23,982 nt of DNA from an uncultured Verrucomicrobia subdivision 3 bacterium (GTDB taxonomy: Bacteria > Verrucomicrobiota > Verrucomicrobiae > Limisphaerales > UBA11358): positions 1 through 23,982 of the forward strand of contig CAINDH010000024.1 of the NCBI GenBank assembly GCA_903847285.1, given 5' to 3'. Positions 14,452 through 23,065 of the stretch are shown piece after piece. The number at the start of each line of letters is the position of its first letter. The stretch's first letter is position 1. A model generated the notes under the pieces. That model did not search any database and was not told where the DNA came from. It was given only the letters and a program-made list of their open reading frames with translations. A program made the position numbers and the translations under genes.

Positions 14452-16320
14452 ATGATCGATTCCGGCAAACTGCAGTTGCTCTCGCAGCCTAAAATTTTAG
14501 GGCTGCTGCTCGGCCTTGTGACGTTGTGCGTATTCTGGCCGGCCAAGGATTTTGATTTTCTCGGCTACGATGACCCCGGCTATTTTTCCGAGAACCCACA
14601 CATCCTTGGCGGTGTAACGGCGGCGAGCGTCGCGTGGGCTTTCACCAGCGGCGACGCAGCCAACTGGCATCCGTTCACCTGGCTCTCGCTGATGCTCGAC
14701 GCGGAAATTTTCGGCCACGGCCCGGCGGGACCGCACCTCACCAATTTGCTGCTCCACGCCGCGAACGCCGTGCTGCTGCTCAGCCTACTGCTTCGCCTTA
14801 CGGGTGCGCGGTGGCGCAGCCTGCTGGTCGCGGCGTTGTTTGCGCTGCATCCGCTTCACGTCGAATCGGTGGCGTGGATTTCCGAGCGCAAGGATGTCTT
14901 GAGCCTGTTCTTTGAGTTGCTCGCGTTGCTGGCTTATGTGCGCTGGGCCCAACGTGGCGCGTGCGGCAACAGTAAATTTGGCATTGGCATCACGCACCAC
15001 GCATCGCCTTACAATTTTCCCGCGCTCATTTTTTTCACACTCGCGCTGATGAGCAAGCCGATGGCGGTCACAATGCCCTTTCTACTGCTGCTGCTCGACT
15101 TTTGGCCGCTCAACCGAATTCCAAATTCAGATTTTAGAATTACATTATTAAAGTCGTTGATCGTTGAAAAAATTCCGTTCTTTGCGCTCTCCGCATTGGC
15201 GTGCGTCATCACCTTTATCGTTCAAAAAAACGGCGGCACCGTGGCCACGCTGGACGCATTTCCACTGGGAGTGCGGATGGAAAACGCTTTGGTTTCCTAC
15301 GCTCGTTATCTGGAGAAAATGTTCTGGCCAACGTCATTGGCCAATCCCTATCCACATCCGGGCCATTGGCCGGTGCTGCTGGTGCTCGGTTCAATCACTA
15401 TGATCGCAGTCGTTTGCGCGGTGGCGATTCACTGGCGTGTGAGTCGTCGGTATTTTTTCACTGGGTGGTTTTGGTTTCTGGGGACGTTGGTTCCCGTCAT
15501 CGGCTTGGTGCAGGTTGGCAATCAGGCGATGGCTGACCGATATTCGTATCTGCCGCTGATCGGAATATTCATCGCGCTGGTCTGGCTGGCGGCGGAACTG
15601 GCGGCGAAACAGCGACTGCCCCAAGCGTTTGTTAACGGCTGTGTATTGTTGCTGCTCACTGGGCTGGCCATGCAGACGCGCGCTCAGTTAAAATTCTGGC
15701 CCAACGACGGCACGCTTTTTGGTCACGCCATTGCGGTCACGGAAAAAAATTTCACCGCCGAAATCAACCTCGGCGCGTGGCTTTCGAAAAACGGCGCGGC
15801 AGATCAAGCCTTGATCTGCTACTCCCGCGCGTTGCAAATCAAACCGACGGACGCGGTCGCGTCGTATAACGTCGGCAACATTTTTTTGAGGATGGGTGAC
15901 ACGGAAGAGGCTGAGCGGCGATACCGCGCCGCATTAAAAGAGCGACCAGATTATCCCGAAGCCTTGAGCAACCTCGGCCTCACGCTGGCCCGTCAGAAAA
16001 AATACGACGAAGCTGCAACGAATTTGCTAGCCGCACTCAAAGCCAAGCCAGATTTTGCCGATGCCCTCAACAATCTCGGAACCGTCCGCTACTATCAGGG
16101 TCAGCATGAGGAGTCGGCGCGTTGCTTTGGCCGTGCTTTGGAATTGTCGCCGGATAATTTGATATACCTCGTCAACACCGGGGATGCGCTTGCCCGCATC
16201 GGTCAGAAAGCATTGGCGGCGGGGTGTTACGCCCACGCGCTGCAACTCCAGCCTGACAACCAAAAAATCCACGCCAAACTTGACGCCTTGGCGGCGGCAA
16301 CCGCGCCCGCTTCAAAATAA
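14452..16320 (+). CDS. Multi-pass membrane protein with C-terminal TPR repeats (TMTC/PMT-like)
   Basis: This 622-residue protein has an N-terminal membrane part of about ten segments (residues 15-415) and a C-terminal soluble part with about five tetratricopeptide repeats (residues 430-610; e.g. AVASYNVGNIFLRMGDTEEA, PEALSNLGLTLARQKKYDEA, ADALNNLGTVRYYQGQHEES). The early motif FLGYDDPGYFSENPHI, then WHPFTWLSLMLD and LHPLHVESVAWISERKDVLS, resemble the TMTC/protein O-mannosyltransferase-like group (GT-C fold), where acidic residues in the first loop act in catalysis. A role in glycosylating exported proteins or lipids is a family-based guess. Two membrane-loop segments (about residues 170-189 and 222-236) are encoded by 7-bp-periodic DNA. 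The gene ends at a terminator shared with ftsH. Confidence 0.82.
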   Translation: MIDSGKLQLLSQPKILGLLLGLVTLCVFWPAKDFDFLGYDDPGYFSENPHILGGVTAASVAWAFTSGDAANWHPFTWLSLMLDAEIFGHGPAGPHLTNLLLHAANAVLLLSLLLRLTGARWRSLLVAALFALHPLHVESVAWISERKDVLSLFFELLALLAYVRWAQRGACGNSKFGIGITHHASPYNFPALIFFTLALMSKPMAVTMPFLLLLLDFWPLNRIPNSDFRITLLKSLIVEKIPFFALSALACVITFIVQKNGGTVATLDAFPLGVRMENALVSYARYLEKMFWPTSLANPYPHPGHWPVLLVLGSITMIAVVCAVAIHWRVSRRYFFTGWFWFLGTLVPVIGLVQVGNQAMADRYSYLPLIGIFIALVWLAAELAAKQRLPQAFVNGCVLLLLTGLAMQTRAQLKFWPNDGTLFGHAIAVTEKNFTAEINLGAWLSKNGAADQALICYSRALQIKPTDAVASYNVGNIFLRMGDTEEAERRYRAALKERPDYPEALSNLGLTLARQKKYDEAATNLLAALKAKPDFADALNNLGTVRYYQGQHEESARCFGRALELSPDNLIYLVNTGDALARIGQKALAAGCYAHALQLQPDNQKIHAKLDALAAATAPASK

Positions 16321-16343
16321 TTTCTGCTGGCTTGGCCAACAAA

Positions 16344-16372
16344 AAAGCGGTGGCTGGAAAGGCCACCGCTTT
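16344..16372. terminator. Bidirectional terminator between the TPR protein and ftsH
   Basis: Perfect 11-base arms AAAGCGGTGGC and GCCACCGCTTT surround a 7-base loop, with A-rich sequence before and TAGTTTT after. It lies between convergent genes and can serve both. Confidence 0.88.
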
Positions 16373-16389
16373 AGTTTTATTCAATTCTA

Positions 16390-18438
16390 TCAGCCTGCCG
16401 GAATCGGCGCAGGTGTGCCTAGACCACCGGGAAGTTTCGGCGGCGCGGGCTTGGGCGGAGTTTCCGGCAACGGTGTGCCGGCGGGTGCACCCATCATCGG
16501 CTTGAGATCCACGGGCGGTTTCGGCGGCGGCGTGAACGTGCCGGTGCGGACGATGTCCGCGACCTGCGCGCCGTCAAGGGTTTCATATTCTAGCAAGCCG
16601 TTGGCGATTAATTCCAGCTTGTCACGATTTTCTTCGATGAGTTTTTTGGCGGTCTGGTAGCCGTCGTCCACGAGGCGCTTCACTTCAGCATCAATGGCCT
16701 TGGCAGTTTCTTCGCTGTATTCCTTGGAGCGCTTCATGTCGCGTCCGAGAAAAACATATTCTTCGCTGTCGCCGTAAAGCACGTTGCCAAGTTTATCACT
16801 CATGCCCCAGTGCATGATCATGGCCTTGGCCATCTGCGTGGCCATCTGAATATCTCCGGAAGCGCCGGACGAAATATCTTCGGTGATAATTTCCTCGGCG
16901 ATGCGTCCGCCCATCGCTACGGCGAGGTCGTCCACCAATTGTTTCTTGCGCTGGCTCAAGATGTCCTGCTTCGGCAGCATCATGGTCACGCCCAGCGCGC
17001 GGCCACGCGGAATAATCGTGACCTTGTGCAGCGGATGCGTGTGCGTGAGGAGAACATTCACGAGCGCGTGACCGGCTTCGTGCCAGGCAGTGCCACGCTT
17101 TTCTTCGTCGGTCATCGCCATGCTGCGGCGTTCGCGACCCCAGCGAACTTTATCGCGTGCTTCTTCGAGTTCGAATTGATCCACGGATTTTTTATTCGTG
17201 CGCGCAGCGAGCAGCGCGGCTTCGTTCAAAAGATTTGCCAGTTCCGCGCCCGAGTAGCCGGGCGTGCCACGTGCAATGACGGATAAATCCACATTGGGCG
17301 CGAGCTTAACATTCTTAGCGTGAACTTTCAAAATTGCCTCACGTCCGCGCACGTCAGGAAGGTTCACGGTGACCTGACGATCAAAACGTCCGGGGCGCAA
17401 CAGCGCGGGATCCAGCACATCGGGACGGTTTGTCGCCGCGATAATGATAATACCTTCCTGTGTATCAAAGCCGTCCATCTCTACCAGCAACGCGTTCAGC
17501 GTCTGCTCGCGCTCGTCGTTGCCGCCGCCGAGGCCGTGACCGCGACTGCGTCCGACGGCGTCAATTTCATCAATGAAAATAAGGCACGGCGTGGACTTGC
17601 GCGCTTGCTCAAACATATCGCGCACGCGGCTCGCGCCGACGCCGACGAACATTTCCACGAAGTCCGAACCGCTGATGCTGAAGAAGGCCGCATCAGCTTC
17701 GCCCGCGATGGCTTTCGCCAAGAGCGTTTTGCCCGTGCCGGGCGGTCCGATCATCAGAACGCCTTTCGGAATGCGTCCGCCGAGGCGTTGAAATTTTTTA
17801 GGGTCTTTCAAGAACTCAACGAGTTCAGAAACCTCTTCCATCGCTTCTTCCACGCCGGCGACATCTTTGAATGTGGTTTTGTTGCGATCCTTCGCGAGGA
17901 TGCGCGCCTTGCTCTTACCGAAACTCAAAGCGCCCTTCCCCGCCGCCTTAATCTGGCGGATGAAGAAAAACCAGAATAGCACGCCGAGAATCAAGAACGG
18001 CAAAAGTCCAACGAGCACGCTTTGCAACACGACGTTCGGCGAGCTGACCTTAATTCTTTCCGACCGCGTGAGGTTGTTGACCATTTCGGAAGTAAGCCAC
18101 GCGTTGTGAACAACAAACGAGGCGACATTCGTGGTGATGGCACCGGTCTTGTCGAGGCGGTAGTAGTCGCCGCTGATTTCTGTGAGCGGCAACGTCTGTT
18201 GGTTCAGCGCAATCGTTGCGGTCACGACCTGATTGGACTCGAACATCGAGAGAAAGGCCGATTGTTGGATGGTCGTGACATCCTTCTTTCCTGAGCTGAG
18301 GCTATCCCGCGCCATAACCAACGCGACCGTGGCCAAAATGATGCCGGCCCATGCCAGAATCGTGAAGGTTGGAATTTTGGAACCATCACCTGACGGCTTC
18401 TTGTCCTCTTTCTTTGGATTGGAATTATCTTCAGACAT
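16390..18438 (-). CDS. ftsH: ATP-dependent zinc metalloprotease FtsH
   Basis: This 682-residue membrane-anchored AAA+ protease degrades misfolded and regulatory membrane and cytosolic proteins. Order: cytosolic N-tail rich in Lys/Asp, first membrane helix (about 24-42), periplasmic domain, second helix ([18 protein letters not shown], 143-160). Next comes the AAA domain with Walker A GPPGTGKT (231-238), Walker [10 protein letters not shown] (285-293) and the second region of homology ending RPGRFDRQ. The protease domain has the zinc site HEAGH (453-457) with D529 in [11 protein letters not shown] as third ligand. The last 45 residues are a Pro-rich tail not typical of FtsH. The ATG at 18438 is chosen; a GTG at 18453 would add five residues. 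It lies 103 bases downstream of the pyruvate carboxylase gene on the same strand. Confidence 0.96.
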   Translation of the reverse strand: MSEDNSNPKKEDKKPSGDGSKIPTFTILAWAGIILATVALVMARDSLSSGKKDVTTIQQSAFLSMFESNQVVTATIALNQQTLPLTEISGDYYRLDKTGAITTNVASFVVHNAWLTSEMVNNLTRSERIKVSSPNVVLQSVLVGLLPFLILGVLFWFFFIRQIKAAGKGALSFGKSKARILAKDRNKTTFKDVAGVEEAMEEVSELVEFLKDPKKFQRLGGRIPKGVLMIGPPGTGKTLLAKAIAGEADAAFFSISGSDFVEMFVGVGASRVRDMFEQARKSTPCLIFIDEIDAVGRSRGHGLGGGNDEREQTLNALLVEMDGFDTQEGIIIIAATNRPDVLDPALLRPGRFDRQVTVNLPDVRGREAILKVHAKNVKLAPNVDLSVIARGTPGYSGAELANLLNEAALLAARTNKKSVDQFELEEARDKVRWGRERRSMAMTDEEKRGTAWHEAGHALVNVLLTHTHPLHKVTIIPRGRALGVTMMLPKQDILSQRKKQLVDDLAVAMGGRIAEEIITEDISSGASGDIQMATQMAKAMIMHWGMSDKLGNVLYGDSEEYVFLGRDMKRSKEYSEETAKAIDAEVKRLVDDGYQTAKKLIEENRDKLELIANGLLEYETLDGAQVADIVRTGTFTPPPKPPVDLKPMMGAPAGTPLPETPPKPAPPKLPGGLGTPAPIPAG

Positions 18439-18498
18439 TTTGAATCGCGCCACAATAACACGGTTTGAAGTTTACGGCAATGCGTGAATTGGCAAACG

Positions 18499-18532
18499 GG
18501 AGCGTGTCTGTGACTCAGAACAGCCACGCTCC
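18499..18532 (-). terminator. Weak hairpin between pyruvate carboxylase and ftsH
   Basis: Eight-base arms GGAGCGTG and CACGCTCC are separated by 18 bases, 10 bases past the pyruvate carboxylase stop. No T-run follows on the minus strand, so it may only slow transcription or protect the mRNA end. Confidence 0.3.
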
Positions 18533-18541
18533 GGAGGCTAC

Positions 18542-21500
18542 TCACGCCGCGCGCAGCTTCATCATCAAATCCTTGCTCTCCACCGCGTCGCTGACTTGCA
18601 CACAGATTTCCGCCACCACGCCGTCGCATGGCGCGTAGATGGTCGTCTGCATTTTCATCGCTTCGAGGACGAACAGTTTGTCACCTTTCGCCACCTTCGC
18701 CCCGACGGTCACCGACAACGACGTGACCAAGCCGGGAATCGGCGCGCCCACTTCCGTGGCTTTGGCCGGATCGGCTTTCACGCGCGACTTGACCGTGGGC
18801 TTGGCCGACTTGTCCACGATGGAAAGCTGGCGGGTCATGCCGTTCAATTCGAAATTCACCGCGCGTTTACCTTCAGCGTCCACCGCGCCGACGTTGACGA
18901 GGCGGATGAACAACGTTTTTCCGGACTCGATCTCGATGGCAATTTCCTGCCCGGGCTTCATCCCGTAGAAAAATGCGGGCGTCGGCAGCACAGACAAATC
19001 GCCGTGGTCGCGCTCCACTTTCGCGAACGCTGCGAATACTTCGGGATACATGACCTGGCTGAAGACATCGTCATCCGTCGCCTCGCGCTTGAGCTTAGGC
19101 GAAAGTTCTTCCGCAATCTTTTTGAAATTGAGCGGTTTCAATTCCGCGCCCGGACGGCCTTTGATCGGCTTGCGATTGCCAAGCACAACGGCCTGCAATT
19201 TCTTCGGCCAGCCGCCCATCGGTTGACCAAGACCGCCGCTCAACATATCGATCACCGATTCCGGGAACGACACGCTACCCGGCTCCAGATTCACCACGTC
19301 GGCGGGCTTGATGCCGCGCGTGATGAGGAACATCGTCATGTCGCCGACAACTTTGCTGCTCGGCGTGACTTTGACGATGTCGCCAAAAAGTTGATTCACT
19401 TCCGCGTAGGTGCGGGCGATTTCCGGCCAGCGATGCGCCAGCCCCATCGCGGCGGCTTGCTCCTTGAGATTCGTGAACTGTCCGCCCGGCATCTCGTGCA
19501 AATAAACTTCTGCGCTGCCAGCTTTCGGCGAGGTGTCGAACGGCGCGTAAAATGTGCGGACATGTTCCCAGTAATCGGCAAACTCGTTCAACGCATCCAA
19601 GTCCAGTCCGGTGTCGCGCTTGGTGAATTGCAGGGCGGCCACGATGGAATTCAAATTCGGCTGACTGGTCGAACCGCTCATCGAGGCGATGGCCAGGTCG
19701 GCGATATCCACGCCCGCTTCAGCAGCGGATAGAATGGACGCAGCAGAAATTCCGCTCGTGTCGTGCGTGTGGAAGTGAATTGGAATTCCAATTTCTTCCT
19801 TGAGCGCTTTGACGAGCGCACTCGCGGCAGCGGGCTTGCACAGACCGGCCATGTCTTTGATTGCGAGGATGTGCGCGCCCATCTTCTCCAGTTCCTTCGC
19901 GAGCTTGACGTAATACTTGAGCGAGTATTTGTCGCGGGCCGGGTCAAGGATGTTGCCGGTGTAGCAGATCGCGCCTTCGCAAACGGCGTGCGTCTCGTTC
20001 ACTGCTTCCATCGCGACCTTGAGGTTCGGGAGATAATTCAGCGAGTCGAACACGCGAAAAATATCCATGCCCGCCTCAGCGGAATGTTTCACGAAACCGG
20101 CGACGGCGTTGTCGGGATAATTGGAATAGCCAACCGCATTCGAGCCGCGGAAGAGCATCTGAAAACAGATGTTCGGAATCCGCTCGCGCAAGACGCGGAG
20201 GCGACGCCACGGGTCTTCGTGCAGGAAACGCATCGCGGTGTCGAACGTCGCGCCGCCCCACATCTCCATCGAATAAAGATTCGGCGTGCGGCGCGCAACG
20301 GCGGCCGCCACGGCGATCATGTCGTAGCTGCGCATGCGCGTGGCAAAAAGCGATTGATGCGCATCGCGGAACGTCGTGTCGGTGACGAGCAACTGCTTTT
20401 GCTTGAGCGTCCACTCGGCAAATTTCTTCGGGCCGAGTTCGAGCAGCAAGTCGCGCGTTCCCTTCGGCGGGGTCTGTTTGTGGTCGTAAGCCGGGACGCG
20501 CGCGGGCGTGAGCATTTCCTTCGGAACAAAATTTTTCGCGTTGGGATTGCCATTCACCGTCACGTCGCCGATGAAAGAGAGCATCTTCGTCGCGCGGTCA
20601 CGCTTGGCTTTGAATTTGAACAGCTCGGGCGTGGTGTCAATCAACGTCGTCGAGGCCTGGCCGCTGCTGAAGATGGGATTGTGGATGACGTTTTCGAGGA
20701 ACGGAATGTTCGTCTTCACGCCGCGAATACGGAACTCGCGCAGCGCGCGGTCCATGCGCTGCAATGCCGCCTCAAACGTCGGCGCGCTGGCGGTGAGCTT
20801 CACCAGCAACGAATCATAGAACGGCGTGACAACCGAACCTGCATAACCCATGCCGCCATCGAGACGAATTCCAAAACCACCCGCTGAGCGATAGGTGAGA
20901 ATGCGGCCGTAGTCGGGTTGAAATTTATTTTCCGGATCTTCCGTGGTGATGCGCGCTTGAACCGCGTAACCGCTGCGACGAATCAAATCCTGCGCCGGAA
21001 TGCCGACTTCCGCGCCGTGCATCGGATGTCCATCGGCGATTAGAATCTGCGAGCGCACAAGGTCAATGCCCGTGATGACTTCCGTGACCGTGTGTTCGAC
21101 CTGAATGCGCGGGTTCATCTCGATGAAGAACCATTCCTTCGAGTCTTGGTCGTAAAGAAATTCCACCGTGCCCGCGTTGTTGTATTTGATTTCTTTGCAG
21201 AGTTTCACCGCCGCGTCGCACAATTCTTTCCGCACCTGCTCATCAAGTTCCACGCTGGGCGCAATCTCGATGACCTTCTGATGACGACGCTGCACCGAGC
21301 AATCGCGTTCGTGCAAATGAACCACATTGCCGTGCTTGTCGCCAAGAATCTGCACCTCGATATGTTTCGCGCGCGGAATGTAGCGCTCCAAGAAAACCGC
21401 CGGATTGCCGAACGCCCTGCCCGCTTCGCCTTGCGCCTCATCTAACAAATCCGCGAGATCGCCGGGCTTCGTGACGACGCGCATGCCGCGACCGCCGCCG

Positions 21501-22012
21501 CCGAACGCCGCCTTGATGATGAGCGGAAAACCGATTTCTTTCGCCGTCTTCAACGCTTCGCCGCGATCCGTGATGGCGTCTTCCGTTCCCGGCAAGACCG
21601 GCACGCCAACTTTTTGCGCGAGCGCGCGGGCGGCAGTTTTGTCGCCCATGTTCTGCAACAGTTCAACGCGCGGGCCGACGAAAATGATTCCCGCCTCTTC
21701 ACAAGCCTTGGCGAAGTGCGCGTTCTCGGACAGAAATCCGTAGCCGGGATGAATCATGTCCACGCCCTTTTCCTTGGCGAGCGCGATGATGCTGGGGATG
21801 TCGAGATAAGCGCCGACCGGCCCCTTGCCTTCGCCGACGACGTAAGCCTCATCCGCTTTGAAGCGATGGATGGCAAGGCGGTCTTCCTGTGCGTAGATGG
21901 CGACGGTGCGGAAACCGAGTTCTGTGGCGGCGCGAAAAACGCGGATGGCGATTTCGCTGCGGTTGGCGACGAGTAATTTGCGTTGGCGGTGCGGTGCGGT
22001 GTTGGAAATCAT
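18542..22012 (-). CDS. pyc: Pyruvate carboxylase, single-chain
   Basis: This 1156-residue biotin enzyme makes oxaloacetate from pyruvate, bicarbonate and ATP, feeding the TCA cycle and gluconeogenesis. The N-terminal biotin carboxylase domain (about 10-460) starts RKLLVANRSEIAIRVFRAA and contains HPGYGFLSEN, the ATP-binding loop FGGGGRGMRVV, and FIEMNPRIQVEHTVTE. The central carboxyltransferase domain starts TDTTFRDAHQSLFATRMR and has the KDMAGLCKP metal/pyruvate site. The C-terminal biotinyl domain has FVLEAMKMQT with the biotinylated lysine K1120. Length is normal for the family. The ATG at 22012 is chosen; an in-frame TTG at 22054 would add 14 residues. The enzyme needs biotin, whose synthesis genes bioF and bioA are nearby but not adjacent. 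Long open frames on the opposite strand are shadows. Confidence 0.96.
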   Translation of the reverse strand: MISNTAPHRQRKLLVANRSEIAIRVFRAATELGFRTVAIYAQEDRLAIHRFKADEAYVVGEGKGPVGAYLDIPSIIALAKEKGVDMIHPGYGFLSENAHFAKACEEAGIIFVGPRVELLQNMGDKTAARALAQKVGVPVLPGTEDAITDRGEALKTAKEIGFPLIIKAAFGGGGRGMRVVTKPGDLADLLDEAQGEAGRAFGNPAVFLERYIPRAKHIEVQILGDKHGNVVHLHERDCSVQRRHQKVIEIAPSVELDEQVRKELCDAAVKLCKEIKYNNAGTVEFLYDQDSKEWFFIEMNPRIQVEHTVTEVITGIDLVRSQILIADGHPMHGAEVGIPAQDLIRRSGYAVQARITTEDPENKFQPDYGRILTYRSAGGFGIRLDGGMGYAGSVVTPFYDSLLVKLTASAPTFEAALQRMDRALREFRIRGVKTNIPFLENVIHNPIFSSGQASTTLIDTTPELFKFKAKRDRATKMLSFIGDVTVNGNPNAKNFVPKEMLTPARVPAYDHKQTPPKGTRDLLLELGPKKFAEWTLKQKQLLVTDTTFRDAHQSLFATRMRSYDMIAVAAAVARRTPNLYSMEMWGGATFDTAMRFLHEDPWRRLRVLRERIPNICFQMLFRGSNAVGYSNYPDNAVAGFVKHSAEAGMDIFRVFDSLNYLPNLKVAMEAVNETHAVCEGAICYTGNILDPARDKYSLKYYVKLAKELEKMGAHILAIKDMAGLCKPAAASALVKALKEEIGIPIHFHTHDTSGISAASILSAAEAGVDIADLAIASMSGSTSQPNLNSIVAALQFTKRDTGLDLDALNEFADYWEHVRTFYAPFDTSPKAGSAEVYLHEMPGGQFTNLKEQAAAMGLAHRWPEIARTYAEVNQLFGDIVKVTPSSKVVGDMTMFLITRGIKPADVVNLEPGSVSFPESVIDMLSGGLGQPMGGWPKKLQAVVLGNRKPIKGRPGAELKPLNFKKIAEELSPKLKREATDDDVFSQVMYPEVFAAFAKVERDHGDLSVLPTPAFFYGMKPGQEIAIEIESGKTLFIRLVNVGAVDAEGKRAVNFELNGMTRQLSIVDKSAKPTVKSRVKADPAKATEVGAPIPGLVTSLSVTVGAKVAKGDKLFVLEAMKMQTTIYAPCDGVVAEICVQVSDAVESKDLMMKLRAA

Positions 22013-22141
22013 ATTCGCAGCGCAGATGAAACCCAAAAACGCGCGCCCAATCAATGCGGGAAATAAAAAAACGCGTCCTCCCCGCTCGTAACGCAGCGCT
22101 GTGGTATATGTTTATCTCACTTCAAGGGTCAGCACGCCCCG

Positions 22142-22180
22142 CCCGCTGAAATCCGCTGACATAATTTCGCGGACAGAAAC
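22142..22180 (+). repeat. 39-bp dispersed repeat, copy 1
   Basis: Starts CCCGCTGAAATCCGCTGAC. It matches 22944-22982 at 36 of 39 positions, in the same orientation. It lies just before the first long repeat. Confidence 0.85.
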
Positions 22181-22196
22181 CAATGACGGAGACTCA

Positions 22197-22365
22197 CCCG
22201 TGGACGTCCCGGCTTGCGAAGCAAAAGCTCCAGAGGACTGGAGCACTCCAAGACGCGAAGCGTTGCCGGTCATCCTCAGGCCGCGCGAAGCGTCTTGGAC
22301 TGTGGCAGCCCTCTGCCGCTTTCTAGGGCGACCACTGGCAATCATCGCCAAGCTCAAAACAAGCG
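22197..22365 (+). repeat. 169-bp dispersed repeat with hairpins, copy 1
   Basis: Nearly identical to 22767-22934, in direct orientation and offset by 570 bases. It contains a perfect hairpin GCTCCAG-AGGA-CTGGAGC (22227-22244), a wider inverted repeat CCAAGACGC (22248-22256) with GCGTCTTGG (22290-22298), the word GCGAAGCG in both arms of that repeat, and a small GGCAG-CCCT-CTGCC stem. The structure resembles a REP-like or MITE-like extragenic element. Confidence 0.85.
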
Positions 22366-22409
22366 ATCTGCCTCGCCCGATTCCATCGCTCCATTGCGCC
22401 AATCTGTCG

Positions 22410-22661
22410 CAATTTTAACCGTCTTGGCGACGGATTTAAGTAATTCTGCCACGGACTTACCTAATTCCGTCTCGGACTTAGGTAAAGAAGTCGCGGAATT
22501 AACCGAGTTCGTCACAGACACGGTCGTCTTTGTCACGAACACGGTCGTCTTTGTCACGAACACGGTCGTCTTTGTCACGAACACGGTCGTGTCCGAGGCG
22601 GACTTAACCGTGTTTTTGATGGAATTACTCGATTTCAATGCAAAATTAACCGATTTACAGA
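22410..22661. repeat. Twelve-unit degenerate 21-bp tandem array (heptapeptide-coding on both strands)
   Basis: The array has a strict 21-base period for twelve units; units 6-8 are nearly identical and outer units diverge. Because the period is a multiple of three, a frame stays open on each strand: plus-strand heptads such as TDLSNSA, TDLPNSV, TNTVVFV, ADLTVFL; minus-strand heptads such as TVFVTKT, GKSVAEL. The plus frame (22214-22717) begins inside the dispersed repeat and the minus frame has no ATG (only TTG at 22638). I therefore call it a repeat with uncertain coding. If coding, the Leu/Val spacing could give a coiled coil. Confidence 0.75.
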
Positions 22662-22766
22662 GGGAGTCAGACGAGGCAATTCCGGTGTTAGGCTTTCATT
22701 TTGAAGAATTTGGGTAAAAAACTACCCCCAAACCTCAAACCGCTGCCCAAGTAGGCCAGTCTCCCG

Positions 22767-22934
22767 CCCGTGCGCGTCCCGGTTTGCGAGGCAAAAGCTC
22801 CAGAGGACTGGAGCACTCCAAGACGCGAAGCGTGGTTGAGCGTCCTCGGGCCGCGCGAAGCGTCTTGGAGTGCGGCAGCCCTCTGCCGCTTTCCAGGGCG
22901 ACTACTGGTAATAATACCAACCTCAAAACAAGCG
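22767..22934 (+). repeat. 169-bp dispersed repeat with hairpins, copy 2
   Basis: Second copy of 22197-22365, one base shorter, with scattered substitutions and the same hairpin arms (CTCCAG/CTGGAG and CCAAGACGC/GCGTCTTGG). The core from about 22791 to 22833 is unchanged between copies, while the end regions differ more. Confidence 0.85.
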
Positions 22935-22943
22935 CGCGCCCTA

Positions 22944-22982
22944 CCCACTGAAATCCGCTGCCATAATTTCGTGGACAGAAAC
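22944..22982 (+). repeat. 39-bp dispersed repeat, copy 2
   Basis: Matches 22142-22180 with three substitutions. It lies after the second long repeat, whereas copy 1 lies before the first, so the pair brackets the whole block as direct repeats. Confidence 0.85.
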
Positions 22983-23065
22983 TGTCGGCGGAAATAGAGT
23001 CCGATCGGGAAAGAGGATGGGCTGAATAAATAGCAGCTCATAAATTTTAGCCCCATTCGCAAGCC

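Larger units (their letters stand above)
22013..23065. other. Repeat-rich region with no convincing gene (1053 bases)
   Basis: Between pyc and the orphan gene at 23066 I see repeats rather than genes. In order: a 39-bp element, a 169-bp element with hairpins, a twelve-unit 21-bp array, a second copy of the long element, and a second copy of the 39-bp element. Several frames are open across it on both strands, but none has an ATG start that leads into a recognisable domain. The pyc promoter should lie in its first 150 bases; I could not place it. Confidence 0.6.

Noticed and set aside
18596..20887. Two long plus-strand open frames (378 and 374 codons)
   Set aside because: They are antisense to pyruvate carboxylase and rich in His and Arg, as expected for shadows of a GC-rich gene.
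22490..22600. CRISPR array
   Set aside because: The units are head-to-tail with no unique spacers between them, the period is 21 bp, and there are no cas genes.
22688..23062. Minus-strand open frame of 124 codons
   Set aside because: Most of it is the translation of the dispersed 169-bp and 39-bp repeats; the same peptide words recur from the other repeat copy.
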